A stretch of 64,000 nt of DNA, from positions 1 to 64,000 of the forward strand of contig NZ_JACSPY010000006.1 of NCBI RefSeq assembly GCF_014836885.1, given 5' to 3'. Below the pieces are notes generated by a model, which worked only from the letters and a program-made list of their open reading frames with translations, did no database searches and was not told where the DNA came from. A program made the position numbers and the translations under genes. This document shows, in pieces, positions 43,803 to 52,356 of this stretch (positions are counted from its first letter, which is position 1; each line of letters opens with the position of its first letter). Source of the stretch: Brevibacterium gallinarum (GTDB taxonomy: Bacteria; Actinomycetota; Actinomycetes; Actinomycetales; Brevibacteriaceae).

Positions 43803-44281
43803 CAGCACCCGCCTGAGCCTGTACGAGGGGACAGGAGTTCGCGCAGCCCGCGCTCGCCTGCGGCCATGACATGCCGGTGCGCCCACCCGGCGAGCGGGCT
43901 GCAGGCGTTGACGGCGACCCGGCGCGAGGCCACCGCCCACTCGAAGGTCATCCGGGTGCCCGACACCTCGGGCACGGCACGCCACGTCCCGGTGCCGCAC
44001 AGGTCCCCGCTGACGGCCAGCTCAGCGGCGTGCGGGGCAGCGACGGTCGTGAGGCTCAGCAGGAAGTCGAGGTGGAAGCCCAGCGGGCTGCCGACGATGA
44101 TCCGGGCGCGGGTGCCCGGGGCGATCGTGCCGGTGGCGGCGAAGAGCTGCGCCTCGCGCACGCCGGGCCACCAGCCCGGCCAGCCGTCGACAGCGCACAG
44201 CGCCTGCCAGCACCGATCCGTCTCAGCTGGGATGTGCCACTGTGAGACGAAGCGGTACCGGCGCGGCGCTGTGAGGGTCAT
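43802..44281 (-). CDS. SRPBCC-fold (START/polyketide cyclase-like) protein
   Basis: 159-aa protein with the SRPBCC pattern: an early strand RFVSQWHIPAETDRCWQALC, then DGWPGWWPGV, and a C-terminal helix HRHVMAAGERGLRELL. Such proteins bind hydrophobic ligands or act as cyclases. First gene of the minus-strand half of the cluster. TAGGCT ends 6 bp before the ATG, again without a ribosome site. Confidence 0.8.
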   Translation of the reverse strand: MTLTAPRRYRFVSQWHIPAETDRCWQALCAVDGWPGWWPGVREAQLFAATGTIAPGTRARIIVGSPLGFHLDFLLSLTTVAAPHAAELAVSGDLCGTGTWRAVPEVSGTRMTFEWAVASRRVAVNACSPLAGWAHRHVMAAGERGLRELLSPRTGSGGC

Positions 44282-44313
44282 CGTCCCAGCCTATGCCGGG
44301 ACGCGGGGGCTTC

Positions 44314-45168
44314 TCAGCCGCGGTCGGCGCGGCGGCGCATCGTCACCGCGACGGCAGCCCCGCCGATGACGAGGAGGGCGGCGCCACCGGCTGCCAGTGC
44401 GGTGGTCTCGCTGCCGGTGCGCGGCAGAGTGCCGCTGGCCCGCTTGGCATCATCGGGCTTGTTCGCGCCATCGGAACCGGCCTTGGCGTCATTGGACTTC
44501 TCGTCCTCATCCGCGGCGTCGTCGGCCTGCTTGTCCTCATCGGCCTTCTTGTCGCCAGCGCCGTCGTCGTCCGTGGCGTCGTCTTCGGGTGCCGGGGTCT
44601 CCTCCGGTGCGTCGGTCTCATCCTCACCCGGTGCGTCCTCGTCCTTCTCGGAGTCATCGCCCTCGTCCTCGGACAGGAACTCCTCTGGGATCGGCAGCGA
44701 CTCGGTGGTGAAGCCGGTGAAGGCCTCCTCCTGGCCCTTGAAGCCGCGGAAGTGCACCTGCTGCGGATCGGTCTTGCCGGCGGCGAGCTCGGAATCGACG
44801 ATGCGCACCTGCATCGTGCACGTGATCGTGCGGCCGGGTTCCAGGCCGGGGAAGATCCAATCGCAGGCCAGCCACATCTCCTGGCCCTCGTCGTCGATGT
44901 AGCTCTCGTCCTTGTCGTTGAAGGCGCGCAGCGTGCCGTCGGCGGGCACGTCGCCGGAGTTCGTCACGTCGAAGCGGTACTCCTCGACCAGACCGTAGGT
45001 CGAGTCGTCCTTGATGGTCTGGGACTTCAGCTTGAACGTCAGCTCGCGCTTCTGCTCCTGCTCCGGGCCCGAGGTGTCGACCGGGGTGGCGGCGTGGGCT
45101 GCGGCGGTGCCGACGAACGGGGCTGCGGTGACGGCGCCGGCCACCAGCAGTGCGGGGATCTTCTTCAT
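44314..45168 (-). CDS. LPRTG-anchored acidic surface protein
   Basis: 284 aa. Signal peptide MKKIPALLVAGAVTAAPFVG, cut near residue 27. Residues 30-150 look like an Ig-like beta domain (VEEYRFDVTNSGDVPADGTL) with a Cys pair (ACDWIFP, ITCTMQV). A long Asp/Glu/Lys stalk (about 170-245) precedes TLPRTG, a hydrophobic helix and RRRADRG. A sortase would anchor it to the wall. Ligand unknown. The 5' region holds a copy of the palindromic repeat. AAGGAC is 14 nt from the ATG, further than ideal. Confidence 0.85.
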   Translation of the reverse strand: MKKIPALLVAGAVTAAPFVGTAAAHAATPVDTSGPEQEQKRELTFKLKSQTIKDDSTYGLVEEYRFDVTNSGDVPADGTLRAFNDKDESYIDDEGQEMWLACDWIFPGLEPGRTITCTMQVRIVDSELAAGKTDPQQVHFRGFKGQEEAFTGFTTESLPIPEEFLSEDEGDDSEKDEDAPGEDETDAPEETPAPEDDATDDDGAGDKKADEDKQADDAADEDEKSNDAKAGSDGANKPDDAKRASGTLPRTGSETTALAAGGAALLVIGGAAVAVTMRRRADRG

Positions 45169-45195
45169 GATGATGTGGGTGTGTCCTTACTGTTG

Positions 45196-45218
45196 TGTTC
45201 CCGAGGCGGCGGTCGCCT
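45196..45218. repeat. Intergenic copy of the dispersed palindromic repeat
   Basis: GTTCCCGAGGCGGCGGTCGC then CTC, with GAGGCG-GCGGT-CGCCTC as a perfect hairpin. It differs by one base from the copy at 43645-43667 but lies outside any gene, 28 bp upstream of an LPRTG protein. Confidence 0.6.
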
Positions 45219-45439
45219 CTGCGGGTGTGGTGATGGGTGGGCGCTACGCCCGATACCACATCTTTCTCCGCATCTGATCAGTAGACAAAGTCATATGGAT
45301 GCATGTGCGCGAATTTCCGGCTGTTTATGTGAATTGGCATGGAATCGGTGCTAGCGTCGCACGTGACCGGCGTCACGCTGGTGCACCTGTTTCGGGCGTG
45401 GCGCTCCTCATCTGAGTCGCGCGACGATCGGAGACTGCG

Positions 45440-46660
45440 GTGACGACGCTGAAATCCTCATTCACAACCCTTGGTGCAGTGCTCCTGGCTGTGCTCATGG
45501 CGATGATGCCCAGTCCCGCACTGGCAGAGCCGGGTGTCGCCAACTCCGAGGTCACCTACTCCGCCGACGGTCAGACGTTCACAGAGGTCGAGCCCGACGG
45601 GCCCGTGCCGCGCAGCAATGACGGCGTCATCGTCAGGCCGGGCGGCAGGCCCAACACAAAGATCACATTCATCCGGCACTCGACGACGAACGTGCAGAAT
45701 CTCGATGTCGTCATCGCCGTGCGCGATCTCGCTGAACTCACGGCCTCGCGTGGGAACCCGAGCGATTTCCTCATCACGATCGTCGTCGACGGTGTCGAAT
45801 CCGAGGAGTACCGGTTCGGCGACCTCTTCGCTGACGGTGAGCCGTACGACGGCGATCCGAAGGTGCGCCGCGTCGGTCCGGCGATCGAGCTGACTGGTGA
45901 CGTCGGCGAGGTCCACGAGGTGAAGATTCTGCATCGCCTGCCCTTTGAGAGCGGCAACGAGTCGCAGCGAGCAGTGTTCCTGCACAACCTCGCAGTCATC
46001 CCGGAGGCGCCGAGTCCGTCGCCGACCCCGACTGAGACGGAAACGCCTTCGCCCACTCCGACCGCAACGGACACTCCGTCACCCGCGCCCACTGACACGG
46101 AAACGCCGTCGCCGAGCCCGACGGCAACTGAAACCGAGACCCCGTCCCCATCGCCAACGGCAACAGAGACTGAGACGCCGTCCCCGTCACCGACCGCAAC
46201 TGAAACTGAAACTCCGTCACCGTCACCGACTGTGACGGAGACTCCATCACCGACTCCGACAGACACCGAGACTCCATCACCGTCGCCGACGGACACTGAT
46301 ACTCCTTCGCCATCACCGACCGAAACGGAGACCCCGTCGCCGAGCCCGTCGGTGACAGAGACTGATACTCCGTCACCATCCCCCACGGACACGGAGACTC
46401 CTTCGCCGACGCCGACGCAGACCGAGGTTCCGACTCCGACGGCCACTGCCACGGAGTCCGATGTGCCCCGGCCGACCGGCGAGCCGACGGATCAGCCGGG
46501 CCCGCCGCGCGATGACGACCGGCCCGGCCCACCGCGCGACGATGACCGGAAGCCACTGCCGCGCACCGGTTCCGATGTCGCCCTCGGTTTGGGTCTCGGG
46601 ATCGCGCTCGTCGGCATCGGCACCGCCGCAGCACTGGCCGGGCGCCGCCGCCGAGCCTGA
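45440..46660 (+). CDS. LPRTG-anchored protein with long Pro-Ser-Thr stalk
   Basis: 406 aa. Signal peptide (GAVLLAVLMAMMPSPALA, cut near 29), one beta-rich domain of about 150 residues (VIVRPGGRPNTKITFIRHST, ITIVVDGVESEEYRFGDL), then about 140 residues of PSPTPT/TETETPSP repeats, PLPRTG, a hydrophobic helix and GRRRRA. A sortase substrate in which the repeats span the wall. Start is a GTG at 45440 with GGAG 7 nt upstream. Divergent from the LPRTG gene at 44314-45168. Binding partner unknown. A 14-bp hairpin terminator follows. Confidence 0.86.
   Translation: MTTLKSSFTTLGAVLLAVLMAMMPSPALAEPGVANSEVTYSADGQTFTEVEPDGPVPRSNDGVIVRPGGRPNTKITFIRHSTTNVQNLDVVIAVRDLAELTASRGNPSDFLITIVVDGVESEEYRFGDLFADGEPYDGDPKVRRVGPAIELTGDVGEVHEVKILHRLPFESGNESQRAVFLHNLAVIPEAPSPSPTPTETETPSPTPTATDTPSPAPTDTETPSPSPTATETETPSPSPTATETETPSPSPTATETETPSPSPTVTETPSPTPTDTETPSPSPTDTDTPSPSPTETETPSPSPSVTETDTPSPSPTDTETPSPTPTQTEVPTPTATATESDVPRPTGEPTDQPGPPRDDDRPGPPRDDDRKPLPRTGSDVALGLGLGIALVGIGTAAALAGRRRRA
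46015..46450 (+). repeat. Pro/Ser/Thr/Glu repeat region of the LPRTG protein
   Basis: Imperfect 18-36 bp units encoding PSPSPTATETETP variants. They share codons but differ at third positions, so the array is older than the one at 31483-31650. Confidence 0.75.
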
Positions 46661-46687
46661 ACCGCCAGACCCTGACGTGGCCCTGAA

Positions 46688-46722
46688 GCGCTGGGCCCCG
46701 GAGATCCACCGGGGCCCAGCGC
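46688..46722 (+). terminator. 14-bp hairpin terminator before hutI
   Basis: GCGCTGGGCCCCGG pairs perfectly with CCGGGGCCCAGCGC around a 7-nt loop, 28 bp after the LPRTG stop codon. Confidence 0.8.
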
Positions 46723-46734
46723 CTGGTTCCCGAA

Positions 46735-46748
46735 TCCGAAATACCGGA
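46735..46748. promoter_or_regulatory. Operator-like site upstream of hutI
   Basis: TCCGAAATACCGGA, 12 of 14 matches to the core of the palindrome before hutU. GATAAT at 46750-46755 next to it could be the -10 element. Likely target of the operon's IclR-type regulator. Confidence 0.55.
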
Positions 46749-46886
46749 CGATAATGGAGTGAGTCCGGTGCCTGGAAACCTCTCGCGGTGGCACTCTGGA
46801 GACGACTGCCGTGTGCGCGCCATCCACGCGGCCAGACGCCGAACGACCACGGCGATGACGCCGCCGGCCAGCGCAGAAGGGAAACC

Positions 46887-48104
46887 ATGGGCACCATCCT
46901 CGTGACCGACATTTCGGAGCTCGTGACCAACGACCCGTCAGCCGCCACCGCAGACCCAGCCACCACCTCGGCGCCGGAGGGCTACGAACGCCTCGGCGTC
47001 ATCACCGACGCCGCGATGCTCATCGACGGCGACACCGTCAGCTGGGTCGGCCCAGCTGCTGACGCCCCTGCCGGTGACACGACGATCTCCGCCAAGGGCG
47101 GCGCGGTCATCCCCGGCTTCGTCGACAGCCACAACCACCTCGTCTTCGCCGGTGACCGCTCCGCTGAGTTCGCCGCCCGGATGGCCGGCCAGAAGTACTC
47201 CGCCGGCGGCATCGCCACCACGGTCGCCGCAACCCGCGCGGCCAGCGACGCCGAACTCGAAGACAACCTCACGATGCTCATGCGCCAGGCCGAGCACTCC
47301 GGGACCACGACCTTCGAGATCAAGACCGGCTACGGGCTCACGCTTGACGACGAGATCCGCCAGCTCGACATCATCAACCGCCACACCGATGAGTCCACCC
47401 TCATCGCCGCCCACGTCGTCCCGCCGGAGTACAAGGACGACCCCGAGGGCTACGTCGATCTCGTCATCGATGAGATCATCCCGGCCGCCGCCGGCAAAGC
47501 GAAGTGGATCGACGTGTTCTGCGAAGAGGGCGCCTTCACCGAAGACCAGACCGCCCGCATCCTCGACGCCGGCGTCGCCGCCGGCATGCGCCCGCGCCTG
47601 CACGCCAACCAGCTCACCGCAGGCGGGGCGCTGCAACTGGCCGCCGCACACAGCTGCGCCTCGGCCGATCACGCGACCTTCGCCTCGGACGCGGACCTTG
47701 CCGCCCTCGCTGAGGCCGGCACCGTGGCCACCCTGCTGCCCGGCGTCGAGTTCTCCACCCGCCAGCCCTACCCCGACGCCCGCCGCTTCCACGCCGCCGG
47801 CGTCACCGTCGCCATCGCCAGTGACTGCAACCCCGGCTCGTGCTTCACCAGCTCGATCCCCTTCTGCATCGCCCTGGCCGTGCGCGACATGCACTTCACC
47901 GTCGAACAGGCCGTCTGGTCGGCCACCGCCGGCGGCGCCGCCGCACTCGAACGCTCCGACATCGGCCGGCTGAGCCCCGGCGCCCGCGCCGACTTCTCCA
48001 TCCTCACCGCCCCCAGCTACCGGCACCTGGCCTACCGGCCCGGCGTCAACCTCATCGCCGAAGTCCACCGCGCCGGCCGCCCGATCGCCGTCAACCCATC
48101 CTGA
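46887..48104 (+). CDS. hutI: Imidazolonepropionase
   Basis: 405-aa amidohydrolase opening imidazolonepropionate to N-formimino-L-glutamate. Metal site HNH in [16 protein letters not shown], substrate Lys/Tyr region [10 protein letters not shown], His in [12 protein letters not shown], and the late SDCNPGSC motif. AGAAGGGAA lies before the ATG at 46887; the open frame starts earlier (46788) without a ribosome site. First gene of the hutIH-M20-hutF-iclR operon. Confidence 0.95.
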   Translation: MGTILVTDISELVTNDPSAATADPATTSAPEGYERLGVITDAAMLIDGDTVSWVGPAADAPAGDTTISAKGGAVIPGFVDSHNHLVFAGDRSAEFAARMAGQKYSAGGIATTVAATRAASDAELEDNLTMLMRQAEHSGTTTFEIKTGYGLTLDDEIRQLDIINRHTDESTLIAAHVVPPEYKDDPEGYVDLVIDEIIPAAAGKAKWIDVFCEEGAFTEDQTARILDAGVAAGMRPRLHANQLTAGGALQLAAAHSCASADHATFASDADLAALAEAGTVATLLPGVEFSTRQPYPDARRFHAAGVTVAIASDCNPGSCFTSSIPFCIALAVRDMHFTVEQAVWSATAGGAAALERSDIGRLSPGARADFSILTAPSYRHLAYRPGVNLIAEVHRAGRPIAVNPS

Positions 48105-48115
48105 AAGGCACCCAC

Positions 48116-49705
48116 ATGACTGCTTCTGTCGCCCTCGAACCCAATGCGCTGACCTTCGCCGACGTCGTCGCTGTCGCCCGCCATGACGCGCAGGTCACCG
48201 TGCCCGAGGCGGTGGCTGAGACCGTGGCCGCCAACCGTGCCGCAGTCGAGGCGCTGGCCGAGGCGCCGCGCCCGGTCTACGGTGTCTCCACCGGTTTCGG
48301 TGCGCTCGCCCAGCGCCACATCGCCCACGATCTGCGCGCGCAGCTGCAGAAGTCCCTCATCCGCTCGCACGCCGCTGGCGTCGGCACCCCGGTCGAACGC
48401 GAGGTCGTGCGCGCGCTCATGCTGCTGCGTGCCCGCACCCTGGCCACCGGTCGCACCGGTGTGCGCCTGGAGACCCTCCAGACCTACGTCGCGATCCTCA
48501 ACGCCGGCATCACCCCGGTCGTCTACGAATACGGGTCGCTGGGCTGCTCGGGTGACCTCGCGCCCCTGTCGGCCTGCGCACTGGTGGCAATGGGTGAAGG
48601 CGAGGTCCACGGACCCGACGGCACCACCGCCTCGGCCGCGGACGCCCTCGCCGAAGCCGGCATCGAACCGCTCGAACTCGCCGAGAAGGAGGGCCTGGCG
48701 CTCGTCAACGGCACCGACGGGATGCTCGGCATGCTCATCCTCGCCCTGCACGACATCGAGAACCTGCTCACGACCGCAGACCTGACCGCCGCGATGAGCG
48801 TTGAAGCGCAGCTGGGCACCGACCGGGTGTTCATGCCCGATCTGCACGAGCCGCTGCGCCCCCACCCCGGCCAGGCCGCCTCGGCAGCGAACATGCTCAC
48901 TGCGCTTGAGGGCTCGCCGATCGTCGCCAGCCACCGCGACTCGACCCACCTCGTCCAGGACGCCTACTCGCTGCGCTGCACCCCGCAGGTCACCGGTGCC
49001 GCTCGCGATGCCGCCGCCTACGCCGCCCAGGTCGCCGCCCGTGAACTGCGCTCAGCCATCGACAACCCCGTCGTGCTGCCTGACGGTTCGGTGTCCTCGA
49101 ACGGCAACTTCCACGGCGCACCGCTGGCCCACGCGCTCGACTTCCTCGCCATCGCCGTCGCCGATGCCGCCAACATCGCCGAACGCCGCACCGACCGGAT
49201 GATGGACGTCGCCCGCAACGAGGGCCTGCCGCCCTTCCTCGCCGACGACGCCGGTGTCGACTCCGGGCTCATGATCGCCCACTACACGCAGGCCGCCCTC
49301 GTCTCCGAGCTCAAGCGCCTGGCCACCCCTGCCAGCGTCGACTCGATCCCCTCATCTGCCATGCAGGAGGATCACGTCTCGATGGGCTGGTCGGCCGCCC
49401 GGAAGCTGCGCACCGCGGTGACGAACTTCGCCTCCGTGCTCGGCATCGAACTCTACGCCGCCGCCCGTGCCACCGACCTGCGCGAGGCCGACCCGGCCGC
49501 CGTCACCGGCGCGGTCATCAGCCTGCTGCGCCAGACCGTCCCCGGCCCCGGCCCGGACCGGTTCCTCTCACCGGAGCTCGCCGATGCGATCGAGCTCGTC
49601 GCCTCCGGCCAGGTCAGCGCCGCCGCCGAGGCGGTGGCCGGCCTGACGCATACCCTCACCGACACCGATGGCACCGTGCTGAATGGACGGAGTGAACAGT
49701 CATGA
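48116..49705 (+). CDS. hutH: Histidine ammonia-lyase
   Basis: 529 aa, removes ammonia from histidine to give urocanate. The prosthetic MIO group forms from the tripeptide in GSLGCSGDLAPLSA; here it is Cys-Ser-Gly rather than the commoner Ala-Ser-Gly, a variant I recall from other actinobacteria. Other motifs are GVSTGFGALAQ near residue 59 and QEDHVSMGW near 418. A weak AAAGG precedes the ATG at 48116, 11 bp after hutI. The CGAGGCGGTGG oligomer occurs three times (48200, 48624, 49625). The end overlaps the M20 gene (ATGA). Confidence 0.95.
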   Translation: MTASVALEPNALTFADVVAVARHDAQVTVPEAVAETVAANRAAVEALAEAPRPVYGVSTGFGALAQRHIAHDLRAQLQKSLIRSHAAGVGTPVEREVVRALMLLRARTLATGRTGVRLETLQTYVAILNAGITPVVYEYGSLGCSGDLAPLSACALVAMGEGEVHGPDGTTASAADALAEAGIEPLELAEKEGLALVNGTDGMLGMLILALHDIENLLTTADLTAAMSVEAQLGTDRVFMPDLHEPLRPHPGQAASAANMLTALEGSPIVASHRDSTHLVQDAYSLRCTPQVTGAARDAAAYAAQVAARELRSAIDNPVVLPDGSVSSNGNFHGAPLAHALDFLAIAVADAANIAERRTDRMMDVARNEGLPPFLADDAGVDSGLMIAHYTQAALVSELKRLATPASVDSIPSSAMQEDHVSMGWSAARKLRTAVTNFASVLGIELYAAARATDLREADPAAVTGAVISLLRQTVPGPGPDRFLSPELADAIELVASGQVSAAAEAVAGLTHTLTDTDGTVLNGRSEQS

Positions 49706-50967
49706 CCGACGTCACCGGCCTCATGGGCCAGATCGAATCGATCGGCACCGACCCGCGGGGGCCCGGTTACCTGCGGCCGGGCTACTCGCCGATCGAACGC
49801 GAGCTGCGCGACTGGTTCACAGCCGAAGCCGAGCGCCGCAGCCTCGATGTCGAGATCGACGCCAACGGCATCGTCTGGGCCTGGGCGACCGCCCCGGGTG
49901 AGAACGCCGTCGTCACCGGCTCGCATCTGGATTCGGTGCCCGGCGGCGGCCAGTTCGACGGCCCGCTCGGCGTCGCCTCGGCGCTGGCCGCCTACGACGA
50001 ACTCAAGGCCCGCGGCACCTTCGACCGGCCCACCCGGCCGTTCGCCCTCGCGGTGTTCCCCGAAGAGGAGGGCTCCCGCTTCGGGCTCGCCTGCCTCGGA
50101 TCCCGGCTGCTGACCGGCGCCGTCGCCGCCGATGATGCCCTGGCGCTGACCGACCAGAACGGCGACACGCTGGCTGACATCGTCACCCGCTACGACCTCG
50201 ACCCGCAGCGCATGGGCGCCGACCGGGACCGCGTCGCCCAGATCGGCTCGTTCATCGAACTGCACGTCGAACAGGGCGTCGGCCTCATCAACACCGACCA
50301 GCCGGTGGCGATCGGCTCCTCGATCGTCGGCCACGGCCGCTGGCACTTCCGCTTCACCGGCCAGGGCAACCACGCCGGCACCACCCCGATGGCCCACCGC
50401 GCCGACCCCGTCGCCGCCGCCAGCCGCCTCATCGGCGACATCCCGGCACTGGCCGACGGCTTCGACGAGGCCGTCGCAACCGTCGGACGCACCTCCATCC
50501 ACCCCGGCGGCACGAACGTCATCGCCTCGGCGATGGACTTCTGGCTCGACATCCGCCATGACTCCGACGACGTCGTCTCCGAAGTCCTCGACGCCATCAC
50601 CACCCGCGGCAAGGAGCGTGCCGCCGAGGCCGCCGGCCCCGGTGCGCGGGAGAACGGCGTCGAGGTCGGCCTCGACGTCAGCCGCGAATCCTACTCACCG
50701 ACGACGTACTTCCACCGCGAACTCAACGACCGGCTGCGCGCCGTCCTGCCAGATGCGCCGCTGCTGCCGACCGGCGCCGGCCACGACGCCGGCATCCTCG
50801 CCGCACACGTGCCCTCGGCGATGCTGTTCGTGCGCAACCCCACCGGCGTCTCCCACGCCCCGGAGGAAGCCTGCGAAGACGACGATGCCCGCGCCGGTGC
50901 CCAGGCACTGGCCGATGTGCTCGCCGCCGAACTCCTCCACGGCCTCGACACCGGCACGGCGTCATGA
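49702..50967 (+). CDS. M20-family amidohydrolase (AllC/hydantoinase-carbamoylase type)
   Basis: 421-aa metallopeptidase-fold hydrolase. Metal ligands are visible: TGSHLDSVPGGGQFDGPLG (His and bridging Asp), PEEEGSRFG, ELHVEQG, and GAGHDAG near the C-terminus. Relatives hydrolyse allantoate or N-carbamoyl amino acids. Sitting between hutH and hutF in an overlapping operon that lacks hutG, it most likely removes the formyl group from N-formyl-L-glutamate, the product of HutF. That substrate is inference from position. Confidence 0.85.
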   Translation: MTDVTGLMGQIESIGTDPRGPGYLRPGYSPIERELRDWFTAEAERRSLDVEIDANGIVWAWATAPGENAVVTGSHLDSVPGGGQFDGPLGVASALAAYDELKARGTFDRPTRPFALAVFPEEEGSRFGLACLGSRLLTGAVAADDALALTDQNGDTLADIVTRYDLDPQRMGADRDRVAQIGSFIELHVEQGVGLINTDQPVAIGSSIVGHGRWHFRFTGQGNHAGTTPMAHRADPVAAASRLIGDIPALADGFDEAVATVGRTSIHPGGTNVIASAMDFWLDIRHDSDDVVSEVLDAITTRGKERAAEAAGPGARENGVEVGLDVSRESYSPTTYFHRELNDRLRAVLPDAPLLPTGAGHDAGILAAHVPSAMLFVRNPTGVSHAPEEACEDDDARAGAQALADVLAAELLHGLDTGTAS

Positions 50968-52355
50968 CCCGCTCGCTGCACTTCGAAGCCGCCTGGCTGG
51001 CACCTGGCCGGTACGCCCGCGACGTGCGGGTCAGCATCGACGACACCGGCATCATCACCGCCATCGAGGAGGGTGCCGACCCTGGCGCGGCTGCCGGACC
51101 CGAGGTGAACCAGAAGCTGGCAGGGTTCGCGATCCCCGGCGCCGTCAACGCCCATTCGCATGCCTTCCACCGGCTGCTGCGCGGCCGCACCCACGGCGAC
51201 GGTGGAACCTTCTGGACGTGGCGCGAGGTGATGTACCGGGTGGCCGGCCAGCTCGACCCGGAGAACTACTACCGGGCCGCGCGTGCCATCTACGCCGAGA
51301 TGGTCACCGCCGGCTATACGGCAGTCGGCGAGTTCCACTACGTCCACTACGCCCCCGGCGGCACACCCTATGCCGAGCCGCACGCCATGGAGCGCGCACT
51401 CGCCCAGGCCGCCTGTGATGCCGGGATCCGGCTCGTCCTCCTCGACACCTGCTACCTCACCGGTGCGATCGGCGAGGAGCTCGGTGCCGAGCAGCAGCGC
51501 TTCGGCGACGGCACGATCGACGGCTACCTGCAGCGCCACACCGCCCTGGCTGAGACCCTGGCCGCCGACTTCCCCGCCCATGTCACCGGCGGGGTGACCC
51601 TCGGTGCTGCGATCCACTCGGTGCGCGCTGTGCCCGCCGCAGCCCTGCCGGCCTTCACCGCACTCGACGGCCCGCTGCACGTCCACCTGTCCGAACAGCC
51701 GGCCGAGAACGACGCCTGCCGGATGGCCTACGGGAAGACCCCCACGCAGCTGCTCGCCGACGCCGGGGTTGTGACCGACCGGCTCTCAGCCGTTCACGCC
51801 ACCCACCTGACCGATGCGGACATCGAGCTGCTCGGCCAGGCCGCCTCCACGATCGTCATGTGTCCGACAACCGAAGCCGATCTGGCAGACGGCATCGGCC
51901 CAGCCCGCGCACTCGCCGACGCCGGCGCGGTCATCAGCCTCGGCTCCGACCAGCACGTCACCCTCGATCCGCTGCTGGAACTGCGCGGCCTCGAAGCCGG
52001 TGAACGGCTCGGCTCCGGTCAGCGCGGCCGCTTCAGCCCCGCCGAACTGCTCGCCGCACTCACCTCCGGCGGCAGCCGGTCCCTGCACTTAGGCGACTCG
52101 AACGCCGCGGCCACCACCGCCTCGGGCGCGGGCCTGGCCACAGGCCAGCCGGCCGACATCGCCGTCATCGCCGCCGACACCCCGCGCACCTACGGATCCG
52201 CAGGCGAGCAGATCATGCTCGCAGGCACCGCCGCCGATGTCACCCACGTGTTCTCCGCCGGCCGGCTCGTCGCAGAGCACGGCGTGCACGCAAGCCTCGG
52301 GCCGGTCGGTGAGCTCTACCGGGAGGCCTACCGGGCCTTCGACTTCGGGGACTGA
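50964..52355 (+). CDS. hutF: Formimidoylglutamate deiminase
   Basis: 463-aa amidohydrolase converting N-formimino-glutamate to N-formyl-glutamate and ammonia. Metal motif NAHSHAFHRLLRG, then EFHYVHYAPGG, HVHLSEQPAEN, HATHLTDAD and SLGSDQHVTLDPL, all in the expected order. Near the C-terminus, between SLHLGDSNAA and GLATGQPADI, a copy of the repeat encodes TTASGAG. It overlaps the M20 gene by 4 nt. Confidence 0.93.
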   Translation: MTRSLHFEAAWLAPGRYARDVRVSIDDTGIITAIEEGADPGAAAGPEVNQKLAGFAIPGAVNAHSHAFHRLLRGRTHGDGGTFWTWREVMYRVAGQLDPENYYRAARAIYAEMVTAGYTAVGEFHYVHYAPGGTPYAEPHAMERALAQAACDAGIRLVLLDTCYLTGAIGEELGAEQQRFGDGTIDGYLQRHTALAETLAADFPAHVTGGVTLGAAIHSVRAVPAAALPAFTALDGPLHVHLSEQPAENDACRMAYGKTPTQLLADAGVVTDRLSAVHATHLTDADIELLGQAASTIVMCPTTEADLADGIGPARALADAGAVISLGSDQHVTLDPLLELRGLEAGERLGSGQRGRFSPAELLAALTSGGSRSLHLGDSNAAATTASGAGLATGQPADIAVIAADTPRTYGSAGEQIMLAGTAADVTHVFSAGRLVAEHGVHASLGPVGELYREAYRAFDFGD

Positions 52356-52356
52356 G

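Noticed and set aside
45571..46452. Minus-strand frame of 293 codons with VSVSVGDG repeats
   Set aside because: Complement of the Pro-Ser-Thr repeat region of the LPRTG gene.
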